Assembly (NCBI RefSeq): GCF_012489685.1
Contig: NC_080044.1
Coordinates: 68,558,732-68,622,731 of the forward strand
Source: Lotus japonicus
Taxonomy: Eukaryota > Streptophyta > Magnoliopsida > Fabales > Fabaceae
Length of the DNA: 64,000 bases
Reading direction: 5' to 3'
Numbering within the stretch: position 1 is the first letter of the stretch; each line of letters opens with the position of its first letter. The position numbers were made by a program, and so were the translations under genes. Shown in pieces: positions 12,300 through 29,002 of the stretch. Below the pieces are notes generated by a model, which saw only the letters and a program-made list of their open reading frames with translations, did no database searches and was not told the DNA's origin.

Positions 12300-13000
12300 T
12301 AAGAGAGATGAGAAATAAAGTTAAGGTTTAGGAACTCAGTTGGTTGCGCTTGGTTCAAGGAACTATGGTGGTTACTGTGGAGCTCAATGGTGGTTGGAAT
12401 GGGTTCGATTGGAAAGCAAGCTTCATTGTGGGGGTGGGGGATTGGGAGGGTGAAGGGATGGGAACTAAAGGGCAAGGAGGGGAGAGGGTATGAGAGGGAA
12501 TAGAAAGAAGGTGAGGTTTTGGAACTTACGTTGTTGCACTTGGTTCAAGGCATAATGGTGATTATAGTGGAGCTCGGAGGTGATCGGGATGAGTTCGAGT
12601 GGTAAGGAAACTTCATTGTCGACATTATCTCGACTGTCTCTGGAGGGTGCCTTCGGCTAAGGATTTCATAAGGTTGTTGACTATTGAGGAGATGGAAAGG
12701 AAAATGAAGGGAGTGAAAAGGGCAAGGAGGAGGCTAGGGTAATGAGGGGTAGAGGGCAGGGTCCTGAGAGAGATAAGATGGAAAGTGAGGTTTAGGAACT
12801 TAGCTGGTTTCACGTGGTTCAAAGCACAATAGTGATTATAGTGGAGCTCGGCGGTGGTTGAAATGAGATTAGTCGGTAAGGAAGCTTCACTTTTGACATT
12901 GCAGGACTCACGACAGTTGCCAGCGGAGGGCAGCTTCAGCAAAGGGTGTGGTAAGGTTGATGACTATTGAGAAGAGGGAAAGAAGAGTTGAAGGGAGAGA
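12300..13000. repeat. Degenerate tandem repeat, three units of about 200-270 bp
   Basis: Three diverged copies of a G-rich unit start near 12305, 12505 and 12770. Each contains a GGTTTAGGAACT-like stretch, then TTGGTTCAAGG, then GTGGAGCTC, and ends with an AAGCTTCA-like motif. No stable frame runs through them. The 11881-12300 stretch is G-rich and may be a still older unit. The origin is unknown. Confidence 0.7.
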
Positions 13001-13229
13001 TGAGACTAATTTGTCCAAAATAGTTAGTGCTCCCATATTTAGAGTAGTATAGATTTAAAGTACTTTTTTTTTTTGGGTAGGGGAGAAACTATATTCATGA
13101 TTCCATACATATAGGTAGTAAGTTAAAAAAAAAGAGTAAGAGACATGGTTTTGGCCAACCATATTGTTCAAGGAAAATGATGGTTAAAGATATCCACTTG
13201 GGGATATTTATTTGTTTTTTATACTGATA

Positions 13230-13345
13230 AATAACACAAGATTTTTGTTGTGACCGCACTCAGCGATAATTTACATAAGAGATGATCGAACTTCCAACTT
13301 CATAATTAAAAGATGAAGCGAGCTAACCACTACGCCATGCCTTAT
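13230..13345 (-). mobile_element. tRNA-like SINE candidate
   Basis: Read on the minus strand this contains GGCGTAGTGGTTAGCTCGC, which resembles an RNA polymerase III box A, and then GTTCGATCATC, which resembles box B, at about tRNA spacing. There is no full cloverleaf, so it is not a tRNA gene. I could not define target duplications. Confidence 0.45.
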
Positions 13346-13485
13346 ACTCTTAAATTTGAAAAATATATGTTATGATTGAGATGGTTTCATGTAAATAAAC
13401 AACAAAAGATACTATCTCATAAACCAATTTTATAATTAAATGCTTAAATGACTGTAAAAAAAATTAAATCGTTGAAGAAAAATAG

Positions 13486-13680
13486 TTGAATGAACAAATC
13501 TTATGCACTTATCCGACTTTCCCACTACATGGCGCGCCTAACCCAATAACTCAAAGCTGCAGAGTTTCCCTCTCACACTATCTCACCCTCCACTCCTCCA
13601 AACTTCCTCTCAAAAACTCCGCTTTCTGCACGTACGTCGACCCAAACCATCTCCAATTCTCACATTGTTTTTTTGACAAG
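13486..13680 (+). other. Exon-like stretch, possible truncated gene start
   Basis: A GC-richer open stretch rich in Ser, Leu and His codons (SCRVSLSHYLTLHSSKLPL) runs to a possible donor, AAG|GTATGT, near 13680. It resembles an organelle transit peptide exon in composition only. No downstream exon was recognised before the Helitron at 14471. I do not recognise a family. Confidence 0.25.
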
Positions 13681-13752
13681 GTATGTGACCCTTATATTCC
13701 AAACATGATACATTGCTTAGGATTTAAGTCACTGACATGCTTCTTATCCTAA

Positions 13753-14470
13753 TTTTCCTTATTCTTGAGTAGCTGCAAGTATTTTAATTCAACAATTTCA
13801 TGACCACTCAAGTTTAGGGTTCTATAATTTCGATTCTTTGCATTTAAGTCAACTTATTTGCTTGGTTAAGAAGTATTGAGGTTGATGGGCTTCTATTTGG
13901 ATGTGATTTCTAAGTGTCCACCATGTGTTTGATAAATTGTCGCTATAAGTTCAAGTGTAATGAAATGAAGTGCAGTAGCAATTTATACTGAATGCATTTT
14001 GTTGCATAATTGTGCTGTTGAGTGTGATTTGCCAAGTGTTTTCCTACTGTATTCACTTTTAGCATGATGTCCCTTGCACTTGAAGTAAATTTTAATATGT
14101 ATTTCTGTTTAGCTAGTTGCCTTGAACCCGATGTGAGTCAAGACTATAGTTTATGGAAGTAATTTTTCTAAAAAGTTTTCTTTTGATTGGTTCTATATTA
14201 TCTAATCTTCTCTTGTGACTAAAAGTACTGAAGGGTGATATTATTTAAGCTCAAGTAATGCTTTGATGGAATCCACCTTCATTTTTATGCATGTTCTATC
14301 TTGTAAATTCATTTCATCTTTGATTGGATCAAGTGCAGTGCATAGTATGAGAGAGCAGGGATTTATTCCTTTTGCACTGCTTACAGACAACATACAAGCT
14401 AGTCCAGTAGCACCGGTACATTTATAAGAAGTATATTTATTTTGGTAATTAACCTCTTAAGGTCTTTGTA
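13753..14470. other. AT-rich intergenic or intronic sequence
   Basis: No coding or repeat signature could be supported. It might be an intron or the remains of the possible gene beginning near 13486. Confidence 0.3.
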
Positions 14471-16307
14471 TCTATATATATTAGTAAAGCTCACTTGAGC
14501 TAAGTATTAAATACAAAAAACTTGGAAAAATAGCAATAATGAGATGATCAAGTTCCCCACCTTTATCTTCATCACCTGCTTTAAGATGAAATTAAAAAAA
14601 ATAAAAAAATAAAAACAAATCAACCTTTCATCTCCAACGCAGGTTGATATAATGGCACAAGTAATTTCATTCGGTTACTTTAATATAAATGGTCATTTAT
14701 TTGTCCTTTCTACCGTTAAGATTCCACTTTGTAATTCCATCAGTTTTAGTTTTGGGGCCTTAACAATTGTCACTTCACCTGCTAAAATTTGCAATTTTTT
14801 AAATGTAAATTTACTAATTTCAAGGGGTGTGCAGCTTCATTCTAGCTCCACTACCTCTATATTACTCATAAAAACGGCTGAATAGCATTGGGCCTATCTG
14901 CGTTATGGATAAATTATTGGGTGAGTCCTCTCTCCTTTTATAATTCCTATTCAATCATTATTTAAACGCACGTTTTCATAGTTCATACCCATTCTTCAAG
15001 TTCTTTTTGTTCCCCTCCAAATTCTTCAAAATTCTAGCTTTTTACGGACATTGTCTACCCAAAGTACTCTTGACATGTTAACAACTGATATGAGCTGAAT
15101 GTATCAAAACTTGATTGGTTTATCATACGATGTTAAAATCATTTGATCTCTTGCATTGCTCAATTTTTTCTTTTCAATTTTAAATTTCATTCATATTTTG
15201 AAATGAACGATTTGATTAAACATCTTGGACTATTATTCATGTGATTGGAGCTTTTGAGTGATAAGTTGGATCTTATCATACGATGTTATCCGATTAGTAC
15301 GAGATTCAGAAACAATGACAATTCCTTTTTATTTGCATAATTCCTTTTTTTTTTTCCTACTCCTAATTTCTCCTAATTTCTCCTAATTGAGATTTACTTT
15401 TTATTTGCATAAGAGGTTTGCTAGGGTTGGACTATAAATAGAATTACGTTCCTATATGCTAACAAGCTATTGAAGGTGAAAAGACAATTCATGTTCCATC
15501 AAAGGGAACCTTGAGAAAATTAGAGCACTGGGTAATTCTCTAATTCGTCTATCTTTTCATTTTTTCATATGTTGATCTTAAATAGCTCTCTAGGCTCTAG
15601 CAATTTGATCTAAGATGACTTATGAGGTTCGGGGTCATTTTGGGGTCTCTCTGTGGGATTTCAAGGTATATATTCATAGATCTAAATTTTGCTATGTAAT
15701 TTTAATTTACATAAATTAAGCATACATTAGGAATTTTGTATGTTTATGCATCTTATCTCTTAGCTTATATAGAACTTCAAATTCCCTTCTTTCCTTGATG
15801 TATAACCACTTACTTAATGTATTAAACTATTTAATTGTTATTTAGTTGATTTTCCTTACGGATGGTTTAGGTTTTGTTTCTTATTTGTTCTAAATTATGT
15901 TGTTGGTCTTGACAGGCGTGCACCTATTTGGAATATTATTATTGTCTCTCCAAACAAATAATTTTCTCGGTAAACAATAAAAAAATGTTATTAATTACAA
16001 CTAATTTAATGATATTAAAAATTTATGACTTAATCTAAAATATTTCAAATTAACTTAAAAATTTATCATATTGTTAAATTTTAAAATTACTTCAATGTTA
16101 ATTGTTAAATTTGGTTAATACTATATATTTCATAAAGAGAACACTAATACTATATATTGAAATGTCTTAACACAATTATTTTTTTATTTTTATATCTTAT
16201 AATTAAAATGCTTTTTAGTGTATATTTATTTTTTAAATTATAATAATTTTATGTAATGTAAAAATATTGTAAATAAACCCGTGCAACGCACGGGTAGTAA
16301 TATCTAG
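14471..16307 (+). mobile_element. Non-autonomous Helitron, 1.84 kb, both ends defined
   Basis: The 5' end is TCTATATATATTAGTAAAGC, preceded by A at 14470. The 3' end has the hairpin ACCCGTGC-AAC-GCACGGGT at about 16277-16295, followed by AGTAATAT and CTAG at 16304-16307, then T. This is insertion between A and T without target duplication. The interior has no recognisable gene. It does include a short direct repeat (CTCCTAATTT three times near 15360-15388). It would depend on proteins from elements such as the one at 27888-35108. Confidence 0.9.
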
Positions 16308-18469
16308 TGTTTTATAATTTTGAGCTATGGGGATTCCTTAACCCCAAATTTTCAAAGTAATTTGAAGAGTTTCAAGCTTGAACTTCTTTTTATTTCTCTA
16401 TTTTCTTGAATTTATTGCTTTGAAATATTGAATGTGAACTGGACTTTATTTCTCTACTGTTTCTTAATGTTTTCATGATGAGGAAGAACAACGTTCATTA
16501 AAGTATAATTGTTTGTTGCATGTTATGATCTTGGTAAAGTGTGTGCATGTTTGTTCAATTTTAATTTGATGATGTTATGCCACGTGAGCCTCGCTAAAAT
16601 GTAGATGTGAATTGTTTTTGAAATTCTATTGAACTCAAGTAAAAGCCAACATGTCAAAATCTTATTTTTTCAATTCATGTTAAAATTTAACGTAACAAAT
16701 TTTAGATTCTCCAATGATGTTTTAAAATAAGTGAAATCACATTTGTGTTGCTTTAACACCAAAACAAACATGAAAGTAAAGTATTGTTTTGCTGCTGCTA
16801 TGGTATGCATTTTTTTGGGGTCAAAATATGCATTTTTATATAGGTGTCAAAATACATCTACACATTTGTCTTTTTTGTCCAACACAGCCCTTTTGTCTAG
16901 CTTATTTAGTTTTTGGGCTGTTTTTCTTAGGCCTAAAATACTGAGGTTCGAGCCCAAAAGAAATGCTGGAAGCCTCATCCGCCTCAATTTCTTTCCTAGC
17001 ATCTTCTACAAAATTAAATGTGAGTATTACTCGGATTGTTTGCATTATAAAAACAATTTTTGCATCGTATGGTACAAGGAAATGAAGGAATATAGTTTAC
17101 AATATCAAACAACCGAAAATCAAAATGACTTCCATCAGGGATATGTTTACGTGATGAACACGACCTTATTAAGGTTATGGACTAGTATCATTTAGGACAG
17201 GAAAAAATGACAAGTTTTCCCAATTGTAACAAAAAAAAGGTTGGAAAAAAAAACCCTTAGAAGCGTCTCTTGCCTGCTCGCTCAAAGATTATTTATCTCT
17301 CGCCTACCACCTCCTATTTCCACGTATTATGATTCTCATCAATTTCTTAATCAATAGCTATAATTTTCTTTTCTTGATATAACTCAACTTTAGAATGGAT
17401 GGAGTGTGAAATAGGAAAATAGAAAAAGATAGTTTTGTAGAGTTTTAGGTCCCCAAATTCAATTTCACCTTCATATCTAATTTTTCTTCTCACGAAAGGT
17501 GGGGGAGGGGGTGGAATGGGCACTCGAGGAGGGAGCATGGGCCGAACGCAGCCTCCGTCGACGATGATGATTTCCACCGGTGACTTTGGAGGTTTTAGGG
17601 CGTCATATATAGTAGAATAAATGAAATCCCATGGCCATCTTACAGTTATCTAAAATATAATTGGGGCCATAGTAAAATTTTGGGGTCAATGGTGTAAAAA
17701 GATAAATTTCAAAATTAAAAAAATGATAGCATGTGTTAACCTACAATAGCAATAGAAGTAATATAGGGGCGGTGCAACCTTATACAAAGATATCATTGTG
17801 TATATTAGGAGACCCGAAAGAAACTGTCTAATATCACCATTTTTACTACATGCATGTTGTTATATACTATTGTCCTATCAGTTTTATTGCTGTTCGTTTT
17901 GGTTCAGCACATGCAAGGTTTTTGTTAATTCCATTCTCCAAGCACAACTCGACTATATTCAACTATATATCGTTTACCACATTTATACGTGATGAAGTGT
18001 AAAGGTTAGGTCTTCGACTGGACTTTAGGTACGTTGTGTACAAATCTTCCATTATGTTACTTCCCGTTGCAGGACAATAAGAGAAAAATTAAGAAGAACA
18101 AAAAATTAAGATGACTACAACTTCAAAATAAATAAAATTTAGAACTAGAATTTAGTCAATGAACCACATATATATGTTGTAAAAAGTGTTCATGGAGGTA
18201 CACTCACAACCCTGGTACTGGGACGCATCTAACTAATAATTTTCACAAAACCACTAATATAATGAGCATGTGTTCCTCACTTATATATATACACGAATTT
18301 TTCTTACAATCGAATATATATTCATTATAATTTCTCTGTCTGAAATAGTTTTACAGGAAGATTTGTCTGACAATCGAATTTTTCTGACAATAGAATATAT
18401 GTATTCATTATATAGTATACATAGTTTGTCAACTGTTTAACAGATTAATTTGTTGACTTTTACAAATTG
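16308..18469. other. Intergenic, no supported gene
   Basis: The 154-codon frame at 16731-17195 (+) and the 76-codon frame at 17347-17577 (-) match no family I know and have AT-driven composition, so I do not call them genes. The second includes a Pro run (PPPPPPF) and lies in a GC-rich patch at 17490-17580, which could be a relic exon. Confidence 0.35.
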
Positions 18470-18660
18470 TCACACGTAACACTGGACATTAATATATTAA
18501 TATGAAGTCTCATCACTACACAAATAAAACCAAAACAAGTAATGTGCAGTATATCTTCAACGTTTGACTATAATATTTAATTTCCGTCCAAGTACTAATT
18601 ATAATTCTATGATTGTCGAGAAAGATATGGCAACTAAAGTGGTGAAAGAAAATCCAAGTT
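18470..18660 (+). promoter_or_regulatory. CKX1 upstream block (recurs at 27745 and 53254)
   Basis: This block lies about 130 bp upstream of the CKX1 TATA box. It contains AACACTGGACATTAA and GGCAACTAAAGTGGTGAAA. Similar strings in the same order occur around 53254-53395 (AACACTGGACATTAA, then GGCAACTAAACAAGTGAA), and on both sides of the Helitron at 27888-35108. Conservation between copies suggests shared ancestry of CKX upstream regions. Any regulatory function is inference. Confidence 0.55.
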
Positions 18661-18778
18661 TCTAACCAATGCGTGCGAATGAAAAAGAAAATTCACAGAT
18701 CCAATGCTTTACAACTTAACAGTTAACAAGGCGTGCAAAGCGCGCGCAATAGTATATGCACGACGTCGTTTACATACC

Positions 18779-18797
18779 CTCAAGTTTCCTATATATA
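18779..18797 (+). promoter_or_regulatory. CKX1 core promoter (TATA box)
   Basis: CCTCAAGTTTCCTATATATA lies about 85 nt before the ATG. The same core, with one extra T, precedes CKX2 at 48393-48413. The shared position and sequence make this the likely TATA element of both genes. Confidence 0.75.
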
Positions 18798-18880
18798 GGT
18801 AACAAGAAAACTCTCATAACCAATTCAAGGCAATAAATAGTGCACTACCAAATTCAACTCCTTTTAATTTCTCTCCACAA

Positions 18881-24148
<5,268 letters not shown>

Positions 24149-24998
24149 CTAAGAAAAAAATAAGAAGGTAGGTTCTAAGTTCCTGTTTCTTATTTAATCT
24201 TTTTTATATTAATTTGTTGTACAGTAATTGAATAAGCAGTTCAAGAAATAAATTTGTATGATGAATTGGATTGCTTTCACTTGATCTTGTCTTTTATTTC
24301 TCTTAAGGGTAAATTAGGTTAGTAGCCTAGTAGTTATATTGTTATCCTCAATTGTATATAAAGTATTGTGATGTCACATGTATGATCACCCTTAATTCCA
24401 GTGATAGATTTGTTAGTGTAAATTGTAATTTTTTCATTATGATATGTCACTAAAAAAATTGAGCTGTTTGCTCTCATTAAGATTTCTTCTTTATTTTCTG
24501 AGCTTTAGATCTTAATGTTCTTCATCAAAAGGAATTATATATCTTCATATCACTATCATCTTGCTCCTTATGTATGATGTATCCTTGCTTCACTGAGAAA
24601 TTGCACACCTAAGACAATTGTAGGAATAAATAATAAATATGCTTTAATGCCCCTAACAGGAAGCAAGCTGTTAAAGAATGGGGGACTATACAAAATTAAT
24701 CATTATTGAGAAACATGAAAGGAAAAATAAAAACCAATACAATAACAATGGTACACTTGCATTAGTTGAACTCAGAATCACAATGCAAGACCAAAGCATT
24801 GGTTCCTCTTTTTCCCTTTGATGGGCCTGGCCCAGTTCGCTTCCACTAGTACTCAGACCATGGCTGGGCTTATTCTGGTCTGCCATCATCTGCGTATAAT
24901 TTCATGGGTCGAGCCCAATCCATGTTATTCTGGAAAACAAACATCTTGCAGGACCTTCTCTATTCCATATATCTTGACCAAAAATTATAAACGAAAAA
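24149..24998. other. CKX1 3' flank
   Basis: This is the 3' UTR and downstream intergenic sequence. AATAAA-like motifs occur near 24245. No further gene is recognised. Confidence 0.4.
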
Positions 24999-25351
24999 TG
25001 TTAAAAGTCTCACATTGGCTAGAGATAGAGCATAGATAATCTTTATAAAGGTAGTACAAACTTCAACTCTTGAGCTAGTTTTTGTGGTTGAGTATAGACC
25101 TCCCAATTTCTAATATGGTATCAGAGCCTATCCTAGATCCATTTGTTATTTGTTGTGGAGACCTCCCATAATTGGGCCACCCGTTGTTGTTGATCCCACG
25201 TTCCAGGTTGTTCAGTCCTGGCCGTGAGGGTGTGTGTTAGAAGTCTCGCATTGGCTAGAGATAGAGCATAGATAGCCTTTATAAAGGTAGTGCAAACCTC
25301 AACTCTTGAGCTAGCTTTTGTGGTTGAGTATAGACCTCCCAATTTCTAATA
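24999..25351 (+). mobile_element. TRIM retrotransposon, 353 bp
   Basis: Two 117-bp direct repeats, 24999-25115 and 25235-25351, begin TGTTAAAAGTCTCACATTGG and TGTTAGAAGTCTCGCATTGG and end CCAATTTCTAATA. The left one is followed at once by TGGTATCAGAGCC, the tRNA-Met primer-binding site. A purine-rich GTGAGGGTG precedes the right one. The interior is about 119 bp and codes for nothing. The LTR ends are TA rather than the usual CA, probably through mutation. An A-rich target (AAAAA / AAATA) makes the duplication uncertain. Confidence 0.88.
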
Positions 25352-26527
25352 AAATATTCATGCACATTTCCTTTATTGGCAACGATTTTTACTGGACCTC
25401 AACCAATCAGATTTTAAGGATATAAGAAAATTTGTTTTTTTATTTAATTTCATTAATTGACATTACACATCTTAAAATTTAATTGCCGGACATGTAAAAA
25501 AAACTTTACACTGTCGGTGCATCATCATTTTTCTCTTATAAAAAAATAGAAACAAATTAGGCGTGTTATTAGAGGATCATCTTCCATACAACTCATGAGA
25601 GTTGATAACTTGAATTGTTTTCTTATAGGCCAATGTTTGTTGTCTTTACAATTACCATAATAACACATCATTTACACCATTTTAAACAACTCTACTAATT
25701 TTTTAGTTCAATCCAACAATTCTTAAACATTTCTGAAATGGACCCCATAATCTCATATTTTATATTTTATTATTTATTTTTATTTAATAATTTCATTCAT
25801 CACATAAAATAAAATTAGGTCCCACAATAGGGAGTTGCTGTGGTAAGCAACTTTGGCTATGACTTGACAATTAAAAGTTGCTCCCCAACGGTGGGTGAGT
25901 TGCTAACACAGTTGCTTGTGAGAGAGCAACCCAAAAAAAATATTTCTCATTGTTGATGCTCTTACTATACTTGGTTGTGCAAAAAATATTCTCCCTCAAG
26001 ATAATTTTAGTATTCATATATCAGGTGAATATCATGGGTATAAATATCTCAATATATGTACTTGTCTCGTTAATAAATGCATGGTGGAAATATCCATTAA
26101 ATAAATCTGCAAATATCTACACGTGCGGGTAATTTTACCTATAATGAGTTTTATTCCGCAGTTATCCGCAAGTCTGGGAAAGTTGCATCACTTTTCAGAA
26201 GTGTGTTTGTTAGTGCACTTCTAGAAACTAAAATTTGTGTTTCTAAAGTTCACCAACGAAAAAATAACACTTCCAAAAGTTGAACTCCACAATAGAAAAA
26301 CTTAGGTTCTGAAAGCTAAATATGTGTTCCAAAAAGTGTATTTTCTCACTTTTATAATTAAGCTTCCAAAATTTCGAGTTCCATAAAAGTGCGATATTTG
26401 AGTTTCGAGCTGCAAGTCGTCACTCGCCGCTGCAGGATAGAGTTTTATGCCGAATAAAATCAGTGGATGAACATGACACAATAGATAGAGAGAGGGGAGC
26501 GGGGACAAGTGGTGGTTGCGGCGGGCT
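25352..26527. other. Intergenic, degenerate repeat fragments
   Basis: Short pieces resembling MITE ends occur, for example TTTACACTGTCGGTGC near 25505 and a foldback around 25840-25930 built on GAGTTGCT/AGCAAC. No gene is supported. Confidence 0.35.
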
Positions 26528-26535
26528 ATGCTGGC

Positions 26536-27338
26536 CAGTGTTCTAAATTGCGGTTGCGGTCGTTGCGGATGCGGGCAATGCGGCTACCGCAATGCGGGTT
26601 GCGGCTATTGCGGCGTGATTTTTAAAATAAAATTCACAAAAATTAGAAAAAAGTATATCAAATTATTATAAATCTTTTATTTATAATATCACCTCAAAAA
26701 ACACTTCAAAAATAGAAAGATAATATAATGATCCTTATATTAATTTTAAGTAAAACAATCAAACATATACTAGTAGTTTTTTAAAATGAAAGCATTGTTA
26801 AAATACTCTTAAAAATCTGTCTAATCATTTTAATTAATTTTTATTCCCTTATTCTGGACTTTTCTACTGCTTCCACTCTCATCTATCTACCTTCCACAGA
26901 GAAAAGAAAACCACACCTACCATACCAAGTCTTCTTCCCCAATTTTCTTTTCACTTTCCTCCCACCTACCTCAGGCCCACTCACGCCCCTCCCTCAAATC
27001 TCACGACTTACCACACCAAGTCTTCTTCTCTAATTTTCTTTTCACTTTCCCCAACTGCATCAAACACATACCAGTGCTACTCTAAAATGGCCTTATCAAC
27101 AGAGCAATTCATCATAACGGCGTATTTGAACCTCACATCGGAAGAAAGTCGAGAGTTTGTGGCCTAGAAAGGTCAGATGCGGCTTGAAAGAGTGTGTTGC
27201 GACCTTGTTACGGTGAGTTGCGGTTATGTTGCGGCCGCTACAGGGGAATTTAAATCACCCCGCAATTGCGGTGTGATGCCGTTTCGGACACCGCCTTTGC
27301 CGCAACCGCAATATTGCGGTCCGCAATTTGAAACACTG
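26536..27338. mobile_element. Non-autonomous hAT element, 803 bp
   Basis: The terminal inverted repeats are CAGTGTTCTAAATTGCGG at the left and CCGCAATTTGAAACACTG at the right. They are flanked by a perfect 8-bp duplication, ATGCTGGC (26528-26535 and 27339-27346), which is diagnostic of hAT. Many GCGGTTGCGG-type subterminal repeats crowd both ends and are likely transposase-binding sites. The interior around 26860-27130 is C-rich, with a repeated CACCAAGTCTTCTTC motif, and codes for no transposase. Confidence 0.92.
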
Positions 27339-27346
27339 ATGCTGGC

Positions 27347-27887
27347 TAGAAAAAACGGTGGCCGAAGATGGAGGATTAATTTTAAACATTAGAGTTTGGG
27401 AGAGAAACTTCAGGGTGTGTAAGTAGTATTATACTAAGGCCAAACATTATTAGGGTGTGTGGAGTACTATTTACTTTTTATTCCAGTAATATTAGTTGAT
27501 TCTAATATGTTATTATTGAGTGTCTTGATCTATATATTCTTATTAATAAGATTGAGCATCTATCAGGCAATCCTTAAATATCAGGGAAATAGTCATATCC
27601 ATAAATATGTAATTTCTATTCATCACTAAGAGATACCCGGAAATTAGTCCTAATTAACCTAAATATTTTTTTCCTAGTATATAACTAGCTTGATAAAAAT
27701 ATCTTCCTATGAGTGGAATATCAGCAACCTGCTAAATTTAATGCAAGCTGACATTAAATTATTAATCAGTCACCCCTTGTCACTATTAAAATAAAATAAA
27801 TATGGTGCAAAATGCAACATTTGACTATATTTTTTAATCTCAGTACAAGGACTAATTGACTAAGGTCTAATCATATCATAAGTCATA
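27347..27887. other. Upstream-like block, left part, ending at a Helitron
   Basis: From about 27745 this resembles the CKX1 upstream block (GACATTAAATTATTAAT, then CATTTGACTATATTTTTTAA). It stops at 27887, where the Helitron 3' end begins, and appears to continue after 35108 with GGCAACTAAACAAGTGAA. No coding is present. Confidence 0.5.
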
Positions 27888-29002
27888 CTAGTACCTTTCA
27901 CCCGTGCGTTGCACGGCGAGGTTTACTGTTGTAATAAACACATCAATATATACTAATGTCATATAAACTTTGGATTGATGATTTGAAATGCAATTAGAAT
28001 TAAGATGGCTAATGAATGGATATGGGATTTAGTACATCAGTTTTTTCATGGTTTAAGATTGTTCTTATTCCCCTGAGGGACAATTGCTTGAGACATCCCT
28101 ACATTATTTGCATCTATATATTTCTGCTAATTCACCAAAAACTCATAAGGATAATTTATGAATGCCCCTGACGATTATAATTGTATAGAAGATAAGTTTC
28201 AAAATAAACCTAATCAATCAATTTCCCACTGCACAAAGCTTATATAAGTATTTTTGAATAGTAATATCATTCTATTCCCCTTATATGAAATGTTATTTTG
28301 ATAATGAAAACTTGGAATAACCCCAACAAATCAGAGGAAGTTGGGGGCAGTTTCCTAAATACCAGTGTTGACATGGAGAGGAATTTTTTTTCATAACTAA
28401 AATACATGTAGAAATAAAAAAAAAAACTATAGCTTAGATCTGAAATTGGAGCCATATTCAAATAATATCTTCAAAGCTTGAAGCAATCTTCTGTTGTGAG
28501 CAATCTTCAAAGCTTGAAGCAATCTTCTGGAAGATGAAATCACAACATGAACAACAACACTGCAGCGGAAAATAGTAGAAGAAAAGTTAGATTAAAAATT
28601 GGTAGGAAGCCAAAATAGACATAAAAATGTGACTAATTTGACCTGAGTAATAGTCCAGAAAATTAGCTTCCTTTAAGCTGTCCATAACTGCTTCTACAAT
28701 CACTTCAAAACATTTACCTGTATTATAAGTCCACATTGAAAACTCTGAGCTTGTATTTTTTAGGCTAAAAGAACAAAGAATAACAACGAAATTAGGACTT
28801 TAAAAGATAACATACAAATGAGGTATTTCAGTATACATCACACAGTTTGAAATCGAATTTGAATTCCTTGCAATGAGTCATGTTTGCCAATACAGCTCAT
28901 GTAGATGAAAACAAACCTGACATATAAAATATAGGAATGTAAAGAATAGATCAGAAAGATTAATAAATTAATTTATGGTAATGACAGATTTTAACTAACC
29001 TG

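Noticed and set aside
13230..13345. Possible tRNA gene on the minus strand
   Set aside because: Box A- and B-like strings exist, but no cloverleaf stems or anticodon arm can be drawn. A SINE is more likely.
16731..17195. 154-codon open frame on the + strand
   Set aside because: No recognisable domain, AT-driven composition and no promoter or splice support. It looks like a chance frame.
27531..27560. TCTATATATTCTTATTAATAAG, a Helitron-like 5' start on the + strand
   Set aside because: No + strand hairpin with CTAG follows at a reasonable distance, and AT-rich sequence gives such strings by chance.
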